Assembly (NCBI GenBank): GCA_934654815.1
Contig: CAKUGU010000006.1
Span: 1-64,000 of the forward strand
Length of the DNA: 64,000 bases
Source: an uncultured Ellagibacter sp.
Lineage (GTDB): Bacteria > Actinomycetota > Coriobacteriia > Coriobacteriales > Eggerthellaceae
Direction: 5' to 3'
Position numbers and translations under genes: made by a program. The notes under the pieces are model-generated. The model did no database searches, was not told where the DNA came from, and saw only the letters and a list, made by a program, of their open reading frames with translations. Positions 50,630 through 59,340 of this stretch are shown here, in pieces (the stretch's first letter is position 1; each line of letters starts with the position of its first letter).

Positions 50630-51730
50630 ATGATCGAAGTGCTCTGGCACGGCCGCGGTGGGCAGGGGGCGTTCACGGCGGCGCGGCTTTTGGGGGCGGC
50701 GTCGTCGTTTGCGGACGGCCGCTACGCGCTCGCGTTTCCGTCGTTCGGCCCCGAGCGGCGCGGCGCGCCCATGCGCGCGTTCACGAAGATGGCGGACGAG
50801 CCCATCGGCGACCGCAGCGCCGTTTCGCAGGCGGACTACGTGGTGTACCTGGACGACACGCTGTTCGGCGACGGATGGGAAAGCGAGCTGAAACCGGGCG
50901 GCGTCGCGGTGGTGAACACGACCCGCGCGTTCAACGACTCGCGCATCGTCGCCATCGATGCCAACGGTATTTCCCAAGCGGAACTTGGGCGACCCATTCC
51001 CAACACGGCGCTGCTCGGCGCGCTCTGCGCGGTGTGCGACCGCGTTTCCGCAGACGACGTGAAGGCGGCCATCGAGGGGTGCATGCCGCGCAAGCTCCAC
51101 GACGCGAACAAGCGCGTGGTCGACGTGGCGGCCGCGGCGGTGCTTGCTGCGCGGCAGGGCGGCGATGACGCGGCGCAAACGGATGTTTCACGTGAAACAG
51201 AAGGGTCGGCTGCCTGCGTCGCCTCGGCAAAACATGCCGTTGACCAGCCTGTTTCCCGAGACGGGGCGATTGTTCCCACGCTTAAGGACGACGTGCTCGA
51301 CCCGGCCGACTTCGCCCGCACCACCTGCTTTGCGGGCGGTTACCTCGTCGCGAAGAACGCGGGCTGGCGCAACAAGCGGCCCGTCGTCGATGCCGAGAAA
51401 TGCACCGGCTGCCTGCAGTGTTACTTGTACTGTCCTGACGGAACTATAGTTCGACGGGCCTGCCGGCCCGTCGACGGGGTCGACGCTGCGCGAGCGGCGG
51501 GCACCTCATCTTGCGGCTCCAGCTCCTCCTCGCGTGCGGAAGCACGCGTCGTCGGTGCTTCGCCGCAATCTGAAGCGCCGGCCGCTCGCTCGCTGACTTC
51601 CTTGGGCGAACCTATGAGTGGATCTCCCGTCGCGATTGACTACGACTTCTGCAAGGGGTGCGGGGTGTGCGTGTCGATGTGTCGTTTCGACGCGCTCGCC
51701 ATGGTTCCCGAAAGCGAGGTGACGGAGTAA
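50630..51730 (+). CDS. 2-oxoacid:ferredoxin oxidoreductase, fused gamma and delta subunits
   Basis: A 366-residue fusion. Residues 1 to about 180 are the gamma subunit (EVLWHGRGGQGAFTAARLL, FPSFGPERRGAPMRAF, NTALLGALCAV). The delta part is a two-cluster ferredoxin domain: CTGCLQCYLYCPDG and, some 70 residues later, CKGCGVCVSMCRF. The space between the two cluster motifs is enlarged by a Ser/Ala-rich low-complexity insert (SSCGSSSSSRAEARVVG). A parS site at 51184-51199 falls in the linker between the two halves. The gene starts at ATG 50630 and its stop abuts the alpha start. It carries electrons between 2-oxoacids and ferredoxin. Confidence 0.9.
   Translation: MIEVLWHGRGGQGAFTAARLLGAASSFADGRYALAFPSFGPERRGAPMRAFTKMADEPIGDRSAVSQADYVVYLDDTLFGDGWESELKPGGVAVVNTTRAFNDSRIVAIDANGISQAELGRPIPNTALLGALCAVCDRVSADDVKAAIEGCMPRKLHDANKRVVDVAAAAVLAARQGGDDAAQTDVSRETEGSAACVASAKHAVDQPVSRDGAIVPTLKDDVLDPADFARTTCFAGGYLVAKNAGWRNKRPVVDAEKCTGCLQCYLYCPDGTIVRRACRPVDGVDAARAAGTSSCGSSSSSRAEARVVGASPQSEAPAARSLTSLGEPMSGSPVAIDYDFCKGCGVCVSMCRFDALAMVPESEVTE
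51184..51199. other. parS site inside the gamma-delta fusion gene
   Basis: TGTTTCACGTGAAACA, translated V-S-R-E-T. It is 21 kb from the nearest other site and about 40 kb from parB. Confidence 0.95.
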
Positions 51731-52927
51731 ATGAAACGTTTCCTTTCCGGCGACGAGGCCTTCGCCGAAGGCGTGCGCCTGGCGCGACCGCAGGTGATCT
51801 CGGCGTATCCTATCACGCCGCAGACCGTGGTGGTCGAACGCCTTTCCGAGATGGTCGAATCAGGCGCGCTCAAAGCCGAATACGTGCATGTCGAATCCGA
51901 GCACTCGGCGCTTTCGTGCGCGATGGGCGCGTCCGCCACGGGCGCGCGCACGTTCACGGCCACATCGAGCCAGGGCCTGCTCTATATGGCCGAGGTTCTC
52001 ACGTACGCGGCGGGCGGGCGTTTCCCCATCGTGATGATGAACGCGAACCGCGCAACGGCGCTGCCATGGAACATCTACGGCGATCAACGCGATTCGCTGG
52101 CGCTGCTCGATCACGGCTGGATCCAAGCCTACGCGGAAAACAACCAGGAGGCGCTCGATCTGGCGCTCATGGCGTACGCGGTGGCGGAAGACTCCGCTGT
52201 ACTCACGCCGTTCATGGTGAACCTCGACGGGTTCGCTCTCACGCACACCTACGAAACGGTCGACGTGCCCGATGCGGCCGATGCCGACGCGTTCCTGCCG
52301 CCGTATAAGGCTACGAACTGCTTCGACTTCGACGAGCCGAAAAACATCGGGTATTCCGCCGGCCCCGAGTACAACCGCTACTTCAAGTACTACGAGCACA
52401 AGGACATGCTCGCGGCCGAGCGCGTGATCGACCGGGTGGAAGAGAGATTCGCGAGCATCTTCGGACGTCGCTATCCGGGCATGATCGAGGCCGTGAACTG
52501 CGATGATGCCGATGTCGTGCTCGTAACGCTCGGGTCGATTTCGGGACTCGCGAAAGCCGCGGTCGCACGTCTGCGCAAGCAGGGCAAGCGTGCGGGGCTG
52601 CTGCGCATCCGCTACATGCGCCCCTTCCCGGCGTCCGCCATCGCTCGCGCTCTTGCGAACGCGAAGGCGGTCGGCGTGTTGGAAAAGGACGTGTCGTTCG
52701 GTGATGAGGGCACGGTCTTCACGAACGTGAACTCCGTGCTGCAGCAGGCGGGCAACTCGGTGCCGACCATGAACTTCATCGGCGGCTTGGGCGGCGACGA
52801 CATCACGGAATCCCAGATGGACGCCATGTTCGATGAGCTTGCCGCGCAAGCTGCCGGGCGCGTTTCCGAAAGGCGCGTGGTGTTCCTCGGCATCGATTTC
52901 GCTTGCAGGGAAGGGGGCCTCTCGTGA
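51731..52927 (+). CDS. porA: 2-oxoacid:ferredoxin oxidoreductase alpha subunit
   Basis: A 398-residue subunit holding the pyrimidine-binding transketolase-like fold and domain II. Motifs: LARPQVISAYPITPQTVVVE, HVESEHSALSCAMGASATGA, TATSSQGLLYMAEVLTYAAG, DHGWIQAYAENNQEALD. The sequence most resembles pyruvate or 2-oxoisovalerate oxidoreductases; the substrate cannot be fixed from sequence alone. It starts immediately after the gamma-delta stop and overlaps the beta start by 4 bp, so the three subunits are made together. Confidence 0.93.
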   Translation: MKRFLSGDEAFAEGVRLARPQVISAYPITPQTVVVERLSEMVESGALKAEYVHVESEHSALSCAMGASATGARTFTATSSQGLLYMAEVLTYAAGGRFPIVMMNANRATALPWNIYGDQRDSLALLDHGWIQAYAENNQEALDLALMAYAVAEDSAVLTPFMVNLDGFALTHTYETVDVPDAADADAFLPPYKATNCFDFDEPKNIGYSAGPEYNRYFKYYEHKDMLAAERVIDRVEERFASIFGRRYPGMIEAVNCDDADVVLVTLGSISGLAKAAVARLRKQGKRAGLLRIRYMRPFPASAIARALANAKAVGVLEKDVSFGDEGTVFTNVNSVLQQAGNSVPTMNFIGGLGGDDITESQMDAMFDELAAQAAGRVSERRVVFLGIDFACREGGLS

Positions 52928-53844
52928 CGATGAACGCGAAGAACATGCCCGCCGACGAGCTCTTCTTCGGGCATAAGGCGTGCGCAGGCTGCGGCGGCTC
53001 CCTTGCGGTCCGCGCGGCGCTCAAGGTGCTCGGCCCGAACGCGATTGCGGCGCTGCCGGCCGGCTGCATGAGTGCGGTCGGGTTCAACTTCCCGCAGCTG
53101 TGCTTCGCCAACAACGCGATGATCACGCCGTTCGCGGCGACGGCCGCCGTGCTCACCGGCATCGAGGCCGGCCTTCGCGCCCAGAGCAAGAAGCCCGACG
53201 ACTGCACGGTCGTCGGTTTCGCGGGCGACGGCGGCACCGCCGATATCGGCCTGCAAGCGCTTTCGGGCGCGATCGACCGCAACGACGACGTGCTCTACAT
53301 CTGCTACGACAACGAAGCGTACATGAACACGGGCATCCAGAAAAGCTCGCTCACGCCGTTCGGCGCCAAGACCACCACGACGCCGGCCGGCAAGAACGCG
53401 CACGGCTGCCTCACCCAGAAGAAGAACGTGTTCGAGATCATCGCTGCGCACGGGCTTCCCTATGCGGCCACGGCGAGCGTGGGCTATATGCCCGATTTCC
53501 TGCGGAAACTCGAGCGCGCCAAGGGTATCCACGGCACGCGCTTCATCCACGTTATCGCGCCGTGTCCCACGGGTTGGGGCGCTCCCGAGGACAAGATGAT
53601 CGACCTCGCGCGAGATGTAGTCGACTGCGGGTTGTGGTACCTCGCCGAATACGAGGGCGAAGCGGTATGCGGCGTGCCCGGGGGCGCGTTCACGCTGAAC
53701 CGCAAGCCCAAGCAGTTCGCAAGCGTGCGCGACTACCTGAAGAGCCAGAGCCGCTTCCGCGCGCTCACCGACGAGGAGATTTCCCTGATAGAACGCTCGC
53801 GCGACGCCAAATGGGAAGAACTCGAACGCAAAGTCGCACGGTAA
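52924..53844 (+). CDS. porB: 2-oxoacid:ferredoxin oxidoreductase beta subunit
   Basis: A 306-residue TPP-binding subunit. Cysteines HKACAGCGGSLAVRA form the first half of its 4Fe-4S site, AALPAGCM supplies another cysteine, and the TPP motif is GFAGDGGTADIGLQALSGA...NDDVLYICYDNEAYMNTG. The GTG at 52924 overlaps the alpha stop (GTGA) with AAGGGGG upstream; an ATG two codons later is possible. Together with the alpha and gamma-delta genes this gives a complete four-subunit enzyme. Confidence 0.93.
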   Translation: MTMNAKNMPADELFFGHKACAGCGGSLAVRAALKVLGPNAIAALPAGCMSAVGFNFPQLCFANNAMITPFAATAAVLTGIEAGLRAQSKKPDDCTVVGFAGDGGTADIGLQALSGAIDRNDDVLYICYDNEAYMNTGIQKSSLTPFGAKTTTTPAGKNAHGCLTQKKNVFEIIAAHGLPYAATASVGYMPDFLRKLERAKGIHGTRFIHVIAPCPTGWGAPEDKMIDLARDVVDCGLWYLAEYEGEAVCGVPGGAFTLNRKPKQFASVRDYLKSQSRFRALTDEEISLIERSRDAKWEELERKVAR

Positions 53845-53849
53845 AGGCT

Positions 53850-53893
53850 GATCTTATCTATCGGTCCGGCGTTTCGTGCTGGTAGATAAGATC
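53850..53893. terminator. Inverted repeat between convergent porB and the LuxR gene
   Basis: GATCTTATCTA (53850-53860) and TAGATAAGATC (53883-53893), 22-nt loop. The right arm overlaps the end of the LuxR gene. A possible weak bidirectional terminator. Confidence 0.45.
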
Positions 53894-54469
53894 GACCAAA
53901 TCCTGCTTGCGATGCACTCCTGTCTTATCGTAGATATGCCGAATATGGGATTTCACGGTGTTGTATGACAGCATGAGCTCTCGGGCGATTTCTTTGCCCG
54001 TCATGCCTGCCGCTAAAAGGCGCAACACGTCACGTTCTCGCAGGGAAAGCCCGAAATCTCGCGAGAATTCAAGGTAGGCGCGCTTGTTTTCCAGGTCGTC
54101 TCTGCGGCAATCGGGCTCGAGGCGTTCTTCCGATGGGTCTTCTGTGCAGGCGTGAGACGCTCCTTCGTCGCGTGCGCACTCCGCGCTCTGCCTGGTGCGG
54201 CCTTCGACGGCAACGCTTCCTGTTATGAGGGCGGGCGGTTGAAAAGCGGTTTCGCGTGCGGCGGATCGCTTCCGGCTTCTTTGCGCGAGCAAGCCGCCGG
54301 AAAGGGCGAGCGTTGCAGCTACGGCAACCGTTATCGTGTCGAGAAGCGCTCTGCTCGCGCCGCCCATCGCCGCCGCTCCCATGATCGAAGTCCATCCCAG
54401 CAGCGCTACGGCGATCGCCGCCATGGCATGCGCCATATGCAAAGAGGCGCTCTGCTCCTGCGTTTTCAT
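53858..54469 (-). CDS. Membrane-anchored LuxR-type transcriptional regulator
   Basis: A 203-residue protein. Two hydrophobic helices at the N-terminus (HAMAAIAVALLGWTSIMG, LLDTITVAVAATLALSGG) are followed by a charged linker and a C-terminal LuxR HTH (LSLRERDVLRLLAAGMTGKE, LMLSYNTVKSHIRHIYDKTG). No receiver or ligand domain is present. This truncated membrane-HTH form looks like the end piece of the 12-helix LuxR regulators common in Eggerthellaceae (family knowledge). ATG 54469 follows GGGAGGA. It is divergent from the ABC importer gene, with a 149-bp AT-rich gap between. Confidence 0.88.
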   Translation of the reverse strand: MKTQEQSASLHMAHAMAAIAVALLGWTSIMGAAAMGGASRALLDTITVAVAATLALSGGLLAQRSRKRSAARETAFQPPALITGSVAVEGRTRQSAECARDEGASHACTEDPSEERLEPDCRRDDLENKRAYLEFSRDFGLSLRERDVLRLLAAGMTGKEIARELMLSYNTVKSHIRHIYDKTGVHRKQDLVDLIYQHETPDR

Positions 54470-54618
54470 TCTATCCTCCCTGAAAATAATTATTTCAAAA
54501 CCAGATTATAGTTTAACCAGGCATTATATGACCTCACCTTTTTTTCACCATTGCGTATAACCATGCCCTTTCGTTACGTTCGGTTCGCTCAGGCGAAAAC
54601 GAAAGAGGAAGGTCTGTT

Positions 54619-55764
54619 ATGAAATTCGCGAAGATGACCAGCCTTGCGCTCGTTGCGGCACTCGCTTCGGGGAGCATGCTGGCGGGTTGTGCGTCACAGC
54701 AATCGGGGGACGCTTCGAAGTCGTCCGGTCAGGCAACGGAGCAAGCGGCGGCCATGACCAGAACGGTTACGGATGGCAATGGCGAGGAAGTGACGATTCC
54801 CGCCGAGGTCACGCGCGTCGCCCCGACGATGGGTGCGTTCGCCCAGGCGACCGAGATGTTCTGCGACGGTAACGGCAAGATCGCGGCTGCTTCGACCAAG
54901 CAGGTTTCCGACGCGTTCAAGGCTGTGTTCACCGACTACGAGAAGAGCAATCCGAACAATTACGACTCTTCGTCTGTCGAAGACCTCATCTCCGCCGATG
55001 TTCAGGTGGTGTATGGTCCTACGAGCATGTACAGCGACGAGCAGCTCGACCAGATGAAGCAGGCAGGAATCGCCGTTGTCACGCTCAACAAGCTTTCGAC
55101 GGTCGAGGACATGTGCGCCGATTTCCTCACGATCGGCCAGATTCTCGGCGACGAAGAATACGAGCGCGCCCAGCAGTTCGTGGAGTATTACAAGAAGAGC
55201 ATTTCCGACGCCGAGCAACGCGCGACCAAGCTTTCGGATGCGGATAAGCGCACGGTGCTGCAGCTCAATATCAGCGGGGACCAGTATATCTGTGCTGATG
55301 ATAAGGACATATCGAACGCGTACTACGAGGCGGTCGGTGCGAAGAACGTCGCCGCCGGCTATGACGGGGCGCAGAGCGGGCAGTACCGCAGCGTCGATGC
55401 CGAGCAGATCGTGAAGTGGAACCCCGAATACATCATCACGATGAATTCGGGCGTGAAGGACCAGATCCTCGCCGACGCCGCGCTTGCGAACGTCGATGCG
55501 GTCAAAAGCGGCAACGTCTATGTCTGCCCGACGGCGCTTTACCTCTGGTGCGTGCGCAGCGCCGAGGGTGCCCTCATGACGCCGTGGCTCGGGTCGGTCA
55601 TCTATCCCGATTTGTACGCCGACCAGGATATGACAAAGGTCTTGCAGTCGTTCTACCAGGATTTCTACGGCTCAGAGCTATCGAGCGCCGACGCTGAGAC
55701 GATCCTTTCCGGCGCAGCGTCTACAGGTGCGGGAGCGCCCCAGAACGCGGGCGGCCGAGGGTAA
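54619..55764 (+). CDS. ABC importer substrate-binding lipoprotein (iron/haem/cobalamin type)
   Basis: A 381-residue binding protein of the class used for Fe3+-siderophore, haem or cobalamin uptake. The signal peptide ends in a lipobox LAGC (C24); a Ser/Gln-rich linker follows, then TVTDGNGEEVTIPAEVTRVAP, the conserved opening of this family, and SADVQVVYGPTSMYSD, VTLNKLSTVEDM. The first gene of the operon. A strong 14-bp hairpin lies between it and the permease, so it may be made in excess over the permease. The ligand is unknown. Confidence 0.88.
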   Translation: MKFAKMTSLALVAALASGSMLAGCASQQSGDASKSSGQATEQAAAMTRTVTDGNGEEVTIPAEVTRVAPTMGAFAQATEMFCDGNGKIAAASTKQVSDAFKAVFTDYEKSNPNNYDSSSVEDLISADVQVVYGPTSMYSDEQLDQMKQAGIAVVTLNKLSTVEDMCADFLTIGQILGDEEYERAQQFVEYYKKSISDAEQRATKLSDADKRTVLQLNISGDQYICADDKDISNAYYEAVGAKNVAAGYDGAQSGQYRSVDAEQIVKWNPEYIITMNSGVKDQILADAALANVDAVKSGNVYVCPTALYLWCVRSAEGALMTPWLGSVIYPDLYADQDMTKVLQSFYQDFYGSELSSADAETILSGAASTGAGAPQNAGGRG

Positions 55765-55798
55765 TCGTCAACCATCGCGAGCGTACTTGAGAAACGCG

Positions 55799-55836
55799 AG
55801 CGGCTTTGCTGCGGCGCCGGCTGCAGCAAAGCCGCT
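55799..55836 (+). terminator. 14-bp hairpin between binding protein and permease genes
   Basis: AGCGGCTTTGCTGC (55799-55812) pairs exactly with 55823-55836. It has no long T tract; it may act as an attenuator or protect the upstream mRNA from decay. Confidence 0.7.
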
Positions 55837-55863
55837 TTCGCCTGCAGGGGGGGGTGACGGCGC

Positions 55864-56925
55864 GTGGAGAAGCGCGTCCGAAAAAGCAACGAGAAGAAGG
55901 ATTCTATCCGTGCACGGGAATGGGCAGTGGGCGTAGGTCTTGCGATTGCTCTCGCAGTGCTCGTCGTCACGTCGCTGACGGTAGGAACCTATGATTTAAC
56001 CATTGCCGACATAACTGAAGTGATCGGATCGAAACTCGGGCTTGTGCCCGTTCCTTCCAATGAGAAGGCGGTGACGGTTCTTGCAGTCATTCGCTTGCCT
56101 CGTGTGCTCATCGCGGCCTTAGCGGGTGCTGCTTTGGCGGTTTCTGGTGCTGCCTACCAGGGGATATTCAAAAATCCCATGGTGTCGCCCGATATCTTGG
56201 GCGTGTCCGCCGGCGCTGGCGCGGGTGCGGCGTTGGCGCTTTTGCTCGGCTTGTCGAGCTTGGCCGTGCACGCGTTCTCGTTCGCGTTCGGTGTGGCGGC
56301 GGTGCTCGTCGTCATGGCCATCGCCGGCTCGTTCGGCAAATCGGGGAATGCGATCGTGGTGATGATCCTTGCGGGCACGGTGGTCGCGTCGGTTTTCACG
56401 GCGGTGACGTCGCTTCTCAAATACGTTGCCGACCCCGACGACACGCTGCCGCAGATCACGTACTGGCTCATGGGCAGCTTCGCGCGCAGCGGCAACGAGA
56501 CGAACATGTGGGCGATGGTGGGCTCGCTTGTCGTAGGCGGCGGTGTGCTCATGACGACGCGTTGGCGCATCAACGTCATGTCGTTCGGCGACGACGAGGC
56601 GCGCGCCATGGGCGTGAACGTGCGTGCGACGCGGGCGGTCATCATCGCTGCGGCGACGTTGCTCACCTCGATCACGGTGTGCATGTGCGGCACGGTTGGC
56701 TGGGTGGGCCTCATCATCCCCCACATAATGCGCCTGGTCACGGGGCCGAACTACCGCTCGCTTGTTCCTCTCTCGATGCTCGCCGGCTCATGCTTCATGG
56801 TCGTCGTCGACGATATCGCCCGCATCGCCGTGCCGGGCGAGCTCCCTATCAGCGTGCTGACGGCGCTTATCGGAGCCCCGCTGTTTCTGTTCTTGCTGGC
56901 GCGCGGTCGAAAGGAATGGCTATGA
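55864..56925 (+). CDS. FecCD-family ABC importer permease
   Basis: A 353-residue permease with about nine to ten membrane helices. The family motifs are RLPRVLIAALAGAALAVSGA, YQGIFKNPMVSPDILGVSAG and VGWVGLIIPHIMRLVTGPNY, typical of FecCD/BtuC permeases. The GTG at 55864 is chosen, with the GGGGGGTGA region upstream; a basic N-terminal tail precedes the first helix. The stop overlaps the ATPase start (ATGA). It would form a homodimeric channel. Confidence 0.93.
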   Translation: MEKRVRKSNEKKDSIRAREWAVGVGLAIALAVLVVTSLTVGTYDLTIADITEVIGSKLGLVPVPSNEKAVTVLAVIRLPRVLIAALAGAALAVSGAAYQGIFKNPMVSPDILGVSAGAGAGAALALLLGLSSLAVHAFSFAFGVAAVLVVMAIAGSFGKSGNAIVVMILAGTVVASVFTAVTSLLKYVADPDDTLPQITYWLMGSFARSGNETNMWAMVGSLVVGGGVLMTTRWRINVMSFGDDEARAMGVNVRATRAVIIAAATLLTSITVCMCGTVGWVGLIIPHIMRLVTGPNYRSLVPLSMLAGSCFMVVVDDIARIAVPGELPISVLTALIGAPLFLFLLARGRKEWL

Positions 56926-57740
56926 GCATCTGCGTGAAGAACCTGACGTGCGGTTACAAAGGGCATGCAGTAGTCGAATCTTTCAGCGCGACTATCGAGG
57001 CGGGGCAAGTGTTTTGCCTGCTCGGACCGAACGGCGTGGGAAAGACGACACTGTTCCGCACAATGCTCGGCTTGCTTCCCGCGATAAGCGGGGCGGTGGA
57101 AGTCGACGGTGTCGACGTCCTTCGCTGCTCAGACAAGCAGCGCGCCCGTCTGCTCGCCTACGTTCCCCAGTCGCATACGCCCCCTTTCGCGTTCACGGCG
57201 ATCGATGTCGTGGTGATGGGTGCGTCGACGACTGGCGGCCTGTTCGGGCGTCCCGGGGCGTCGTGCTACGAGGTGGCGAATCGGTGCATGGAAACGCTCG
57301 GAATCGCCGATTTGAAAGAGGCCGCCTATACCGAGCTTTCGGGCGGGCAGCGGCAAATGGTGCTTATCGCCCGCGCCGTCGCGCAGGGCGCGCGCTATCT
57401 CATGATGGACGAGCCGACGGCAAGCCTTGACCTTGGGAACGAGATGCGCGTGCTTTCAGCGGTGAGAACCCTTGCCGACCAGGGGCTCGGTGTCGTCATG
57501 ACCACGCATTCCCCAGCCCATATCGCCCAGTGCGAAGCGACGGGAGTGCTTTTCATGCGCGACGGAACGCGTCTCGTCGGCGGCGAGCAGGACCTTCTTC
57601 GGCCAGAAGCGTTGAAGCGCGCTTACGGCGTTCCGGTTGCGGTGGCAAGGCTCGACGTCGACGAGGAGGGGCACGATATCGGCGATGGCCTCGCAGCCGC
57701 AGGCTCGCCGCATCGCGTCACGATGTGCCAACCTCTCTAG
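56922..57740 (+). CDS. ABC importer ATP-binding protein (iron/cobalamin type)
   Basis: A 272-residue ATPase. Walker A LLGPNGVGKTTLFR, signature ELSGGQRQMVLIARAVAQ, Walker B YLMMDEPTASLD and the H-loop TTHSPAH are intact. The GLFGRPGASCYEVANRCMETLGI stretch and the Q-loop VPQSHTPPFAF are typical of FecE/BtuD-type proteins. It is translationally coupled to the permease. ATG 56922. It ends 3 bp before the convergent pilT gene. Confidence 0.94.
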   Translation: MSICVKNLTCGYKGHAVVESFSATIEAGQVFCLLGPNGVGKTTLFRTMLGLLPAISGAVEVDGVDVLRCSDKQRARLLAYVPQSHTPPFAFTAIDVVVMGASTTGGLFGRPGASCYEVANRCMETLGIADLKEAAYTELSGGQRQMVLIARAVAQGARYLMMDEPTASLDLGNEMRVLSAVRTLADQGLGVVMTTHSPAHIAQCEATGVLFMRDGTRLVGGEQDLLRPEALKRAYGVPVAVARLDVDEEGHDIGDGLAAAGSPHRVTMCQPL

Positions 57741-57743
57741 CGC

Positions 57744-58817
57744 CTACAGCCCTTCGGCTTGGAAACGGCGCAGGAGCGCTTCTTGGTGGTTCGCGTACTG
57801 AAGTGCGACTTCCTTGGCGACGATGCCTTCCTTCACCACGGCGAACAGGCCCTGGTCCATGGTCTGCATGCCTTCCTTGCCGCCCGATGCGATGACGGAA
57901 TCGATCTGGTAGGACTTTTCCTCGCGGATGAGGTTGCGGATGGCCGTGTTCATCATCATCATCTCGAACACGGGAATGGTGCCGCCGTCGATCGTCGGCA
58001 CGAGCTGCTGGCTCACCGTGGCCTGCAGCACCATCGAAAGCTGGATACGGATCTGGCGCTGCTGGTTGGGCGGGAACGCGTCCACGATGCGCTCGACGGT
58101 GTCGGCGGCGCTGGTGGTGTGCAGCGTCGAGAGCACCAGCTGGGCCATTTCAGCTGCGGAAACGGCGGTGCTGATGGTGTCGGAGTCGCGCATCTCGCCG
58201 AGCAGGATGACGTTCGGGCTTTCGCGCATGGCCGAACGCAGCGCCTCGGAGTAGGTGGCGATGTCAGTGGGAACCTCGCGCTGCGTGATGATGCAGGTGC
58301 CGTGACGGTGCACGTATTCGATCGGGTCCTCCATCGTGATGATGTGCCCCGTGCGCTCGTGGTTCATGCGGTCGATGATGCACGCGAGCGTGGTCGACTT
58401 GCCGGAACCGGACGGCCCGGTGACGAGCACCAACCCCTTCGTGACGCTTGCGAGGTTGAGCACCGACTCGGGGATGTGCATTTCCTTCGGGTCGGGCAGG
58501 CCGAACGGGATCACGCGCACAACGGCGCTCGCCGAGCCGCGCTGGCGGAAGATGTTGGCGCGGAAGCGCCCCACGCCCGCCACGGCGAAGCTGAAGTCGT
58601 CGTCGTGGTTCACGCTGTTCTCGAAGAGCGACATGTCGCGTTTGGCCAGGTCGTAGATGGAGCGGACGTACGCTTCGGTGTCGGCGGGCATAAGCGGCGC
58701 CGAATCGGTGCGCACGTGGACGCCGCTCGTCTGGTAGGACAGGGGCAGCCCCGCGATGATGAAGATGTCGGATGCCTTGACCTCGATCATCTGCTCGAGA
58801 AGCTCTTTCAACTGCAT
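57744..58817 (-). CDS. pilT: Type IV pilus retraction ATPase PilT
   Basis: A 357-residue hexameric ATPase that drives pilus retraction. Walker A VTGPSGSGKSTTLACIID, Asp box DPIEYVHRH, Walker B NVILLGEMRDSDTI, His box LSTLHTTSAADTVERI, and the PilT-specific C-terminal AIRNLIREEKSYQ. It is the last gene of the leftward pilus operon. ATG 58817. No pilB homologue is visible in the window. Confidence 0.95.
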   Translation of the reverse strand: MQLKELLEQMIEVKASDIFIIAGLPLSYQTSGVHVRTDSAPLMPADTEAYVRSIYDLAKRDMSLFENSVNHDDDFSFAVAGVGRFRANIFRQRGSASAVVRVIPFGLPDPKEMHIPESVLNLASVTKGLVLVTGPSGSGKSTTLACIIDRMNHERTGHIITMEDPIEYVHRHGTCIITQREVPTDIATYSEALRSAMRESPNVILLGEMRDSDTISTAVSAAEMAQLVLSTLHTTSAADTVERIVDAFPPNQQRQIRIQLSMVLQATVSQQLVPTIDGGTIPVFEMMMMNTAIRNLIREEKSYQIDSVIASGGKEGMQTMDQGLFAVVKEGIVAKEVALQYANHQEALLRRFQAEGL

Positions 58818-58835
58818 TGGTGTATCTCCTATCGC

Positions 58836-59339
58836 TTACTGGTTCGAGCCCGTGCTCGAGTTCGACCAGAGGGTGTCTTCGGGAAGCTGCTGGGTGGTCG
58901 TGATATGCCACGACTCGATGGAATACTCGTGGTCGTCCGCCACGCGGATTTCGGCTTCGAGCGTTTTCCCGCTTTGCGTCGCCACGGTGAAGGAAATGTC
59001 GTCGCCGTTCGTCTTCGCGGAAACCTCCAGGTCATCGCCGCCGCACGCCTGCTTCGCCTTCGATTCCAAATCGGCCAGGCGGGCGTCCACCGAGCTCACG
59101 GCTTCGGTGGCGGATCCGGTGGTGCTCTTCAGCTCGTCGTCGATGCCGGCGACGAGCGCCTGCCCGCATGAGTCGACAAGGTAGGTCTCGGCCGTGGAAT
59201 CGGCCTGGCGCGTGGCCATGGCCTTCGTGGCGTTGGTGGTGGTCACGCACAGCATGGCCAAAACCGCCAGAAGCAGCACCGAGATCAGCGTGAGCAGGCT
59301 GATCGGGCCGATGCGCATGCCTTCGCTTCGCCTCGCCAT
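58836..59339 (-). CDS. Pilus-operon small membrane protein of unknown function (a)
   Basis: A 167-residue protein with one N-terminal membrane helix (GPISLLTLISVLLLAVLAML) and an extracytoplasmic Thr/Ser/Asp-rich domain with a pair of cysteines (C58-like SCGQAL and ACGGDD) that could form a disulfide. No prepilin peptidase site was recognised. It lies between pilT and another such protein, 18 bp and 1 bp away. A minor pilin or assembly protein is likely from position; function unknown. Confidence 0.75.
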   Translation of the reverse strand: MARRSEGMRIGPISLLTLISVLLLAVLAMLCVTTTNATKAMATRQADSTAETYLVDSCGQALVAGIDDELKSTTGSATEAVSSVDARLADLESKAKQACGGDDLEVSAKTNGDDISFTVATQSGKTLEAEIRVADDHEYSIESWHITTTQQLPEDTLWSNSSTGSNQ

Positions 59340-59340
59340 G

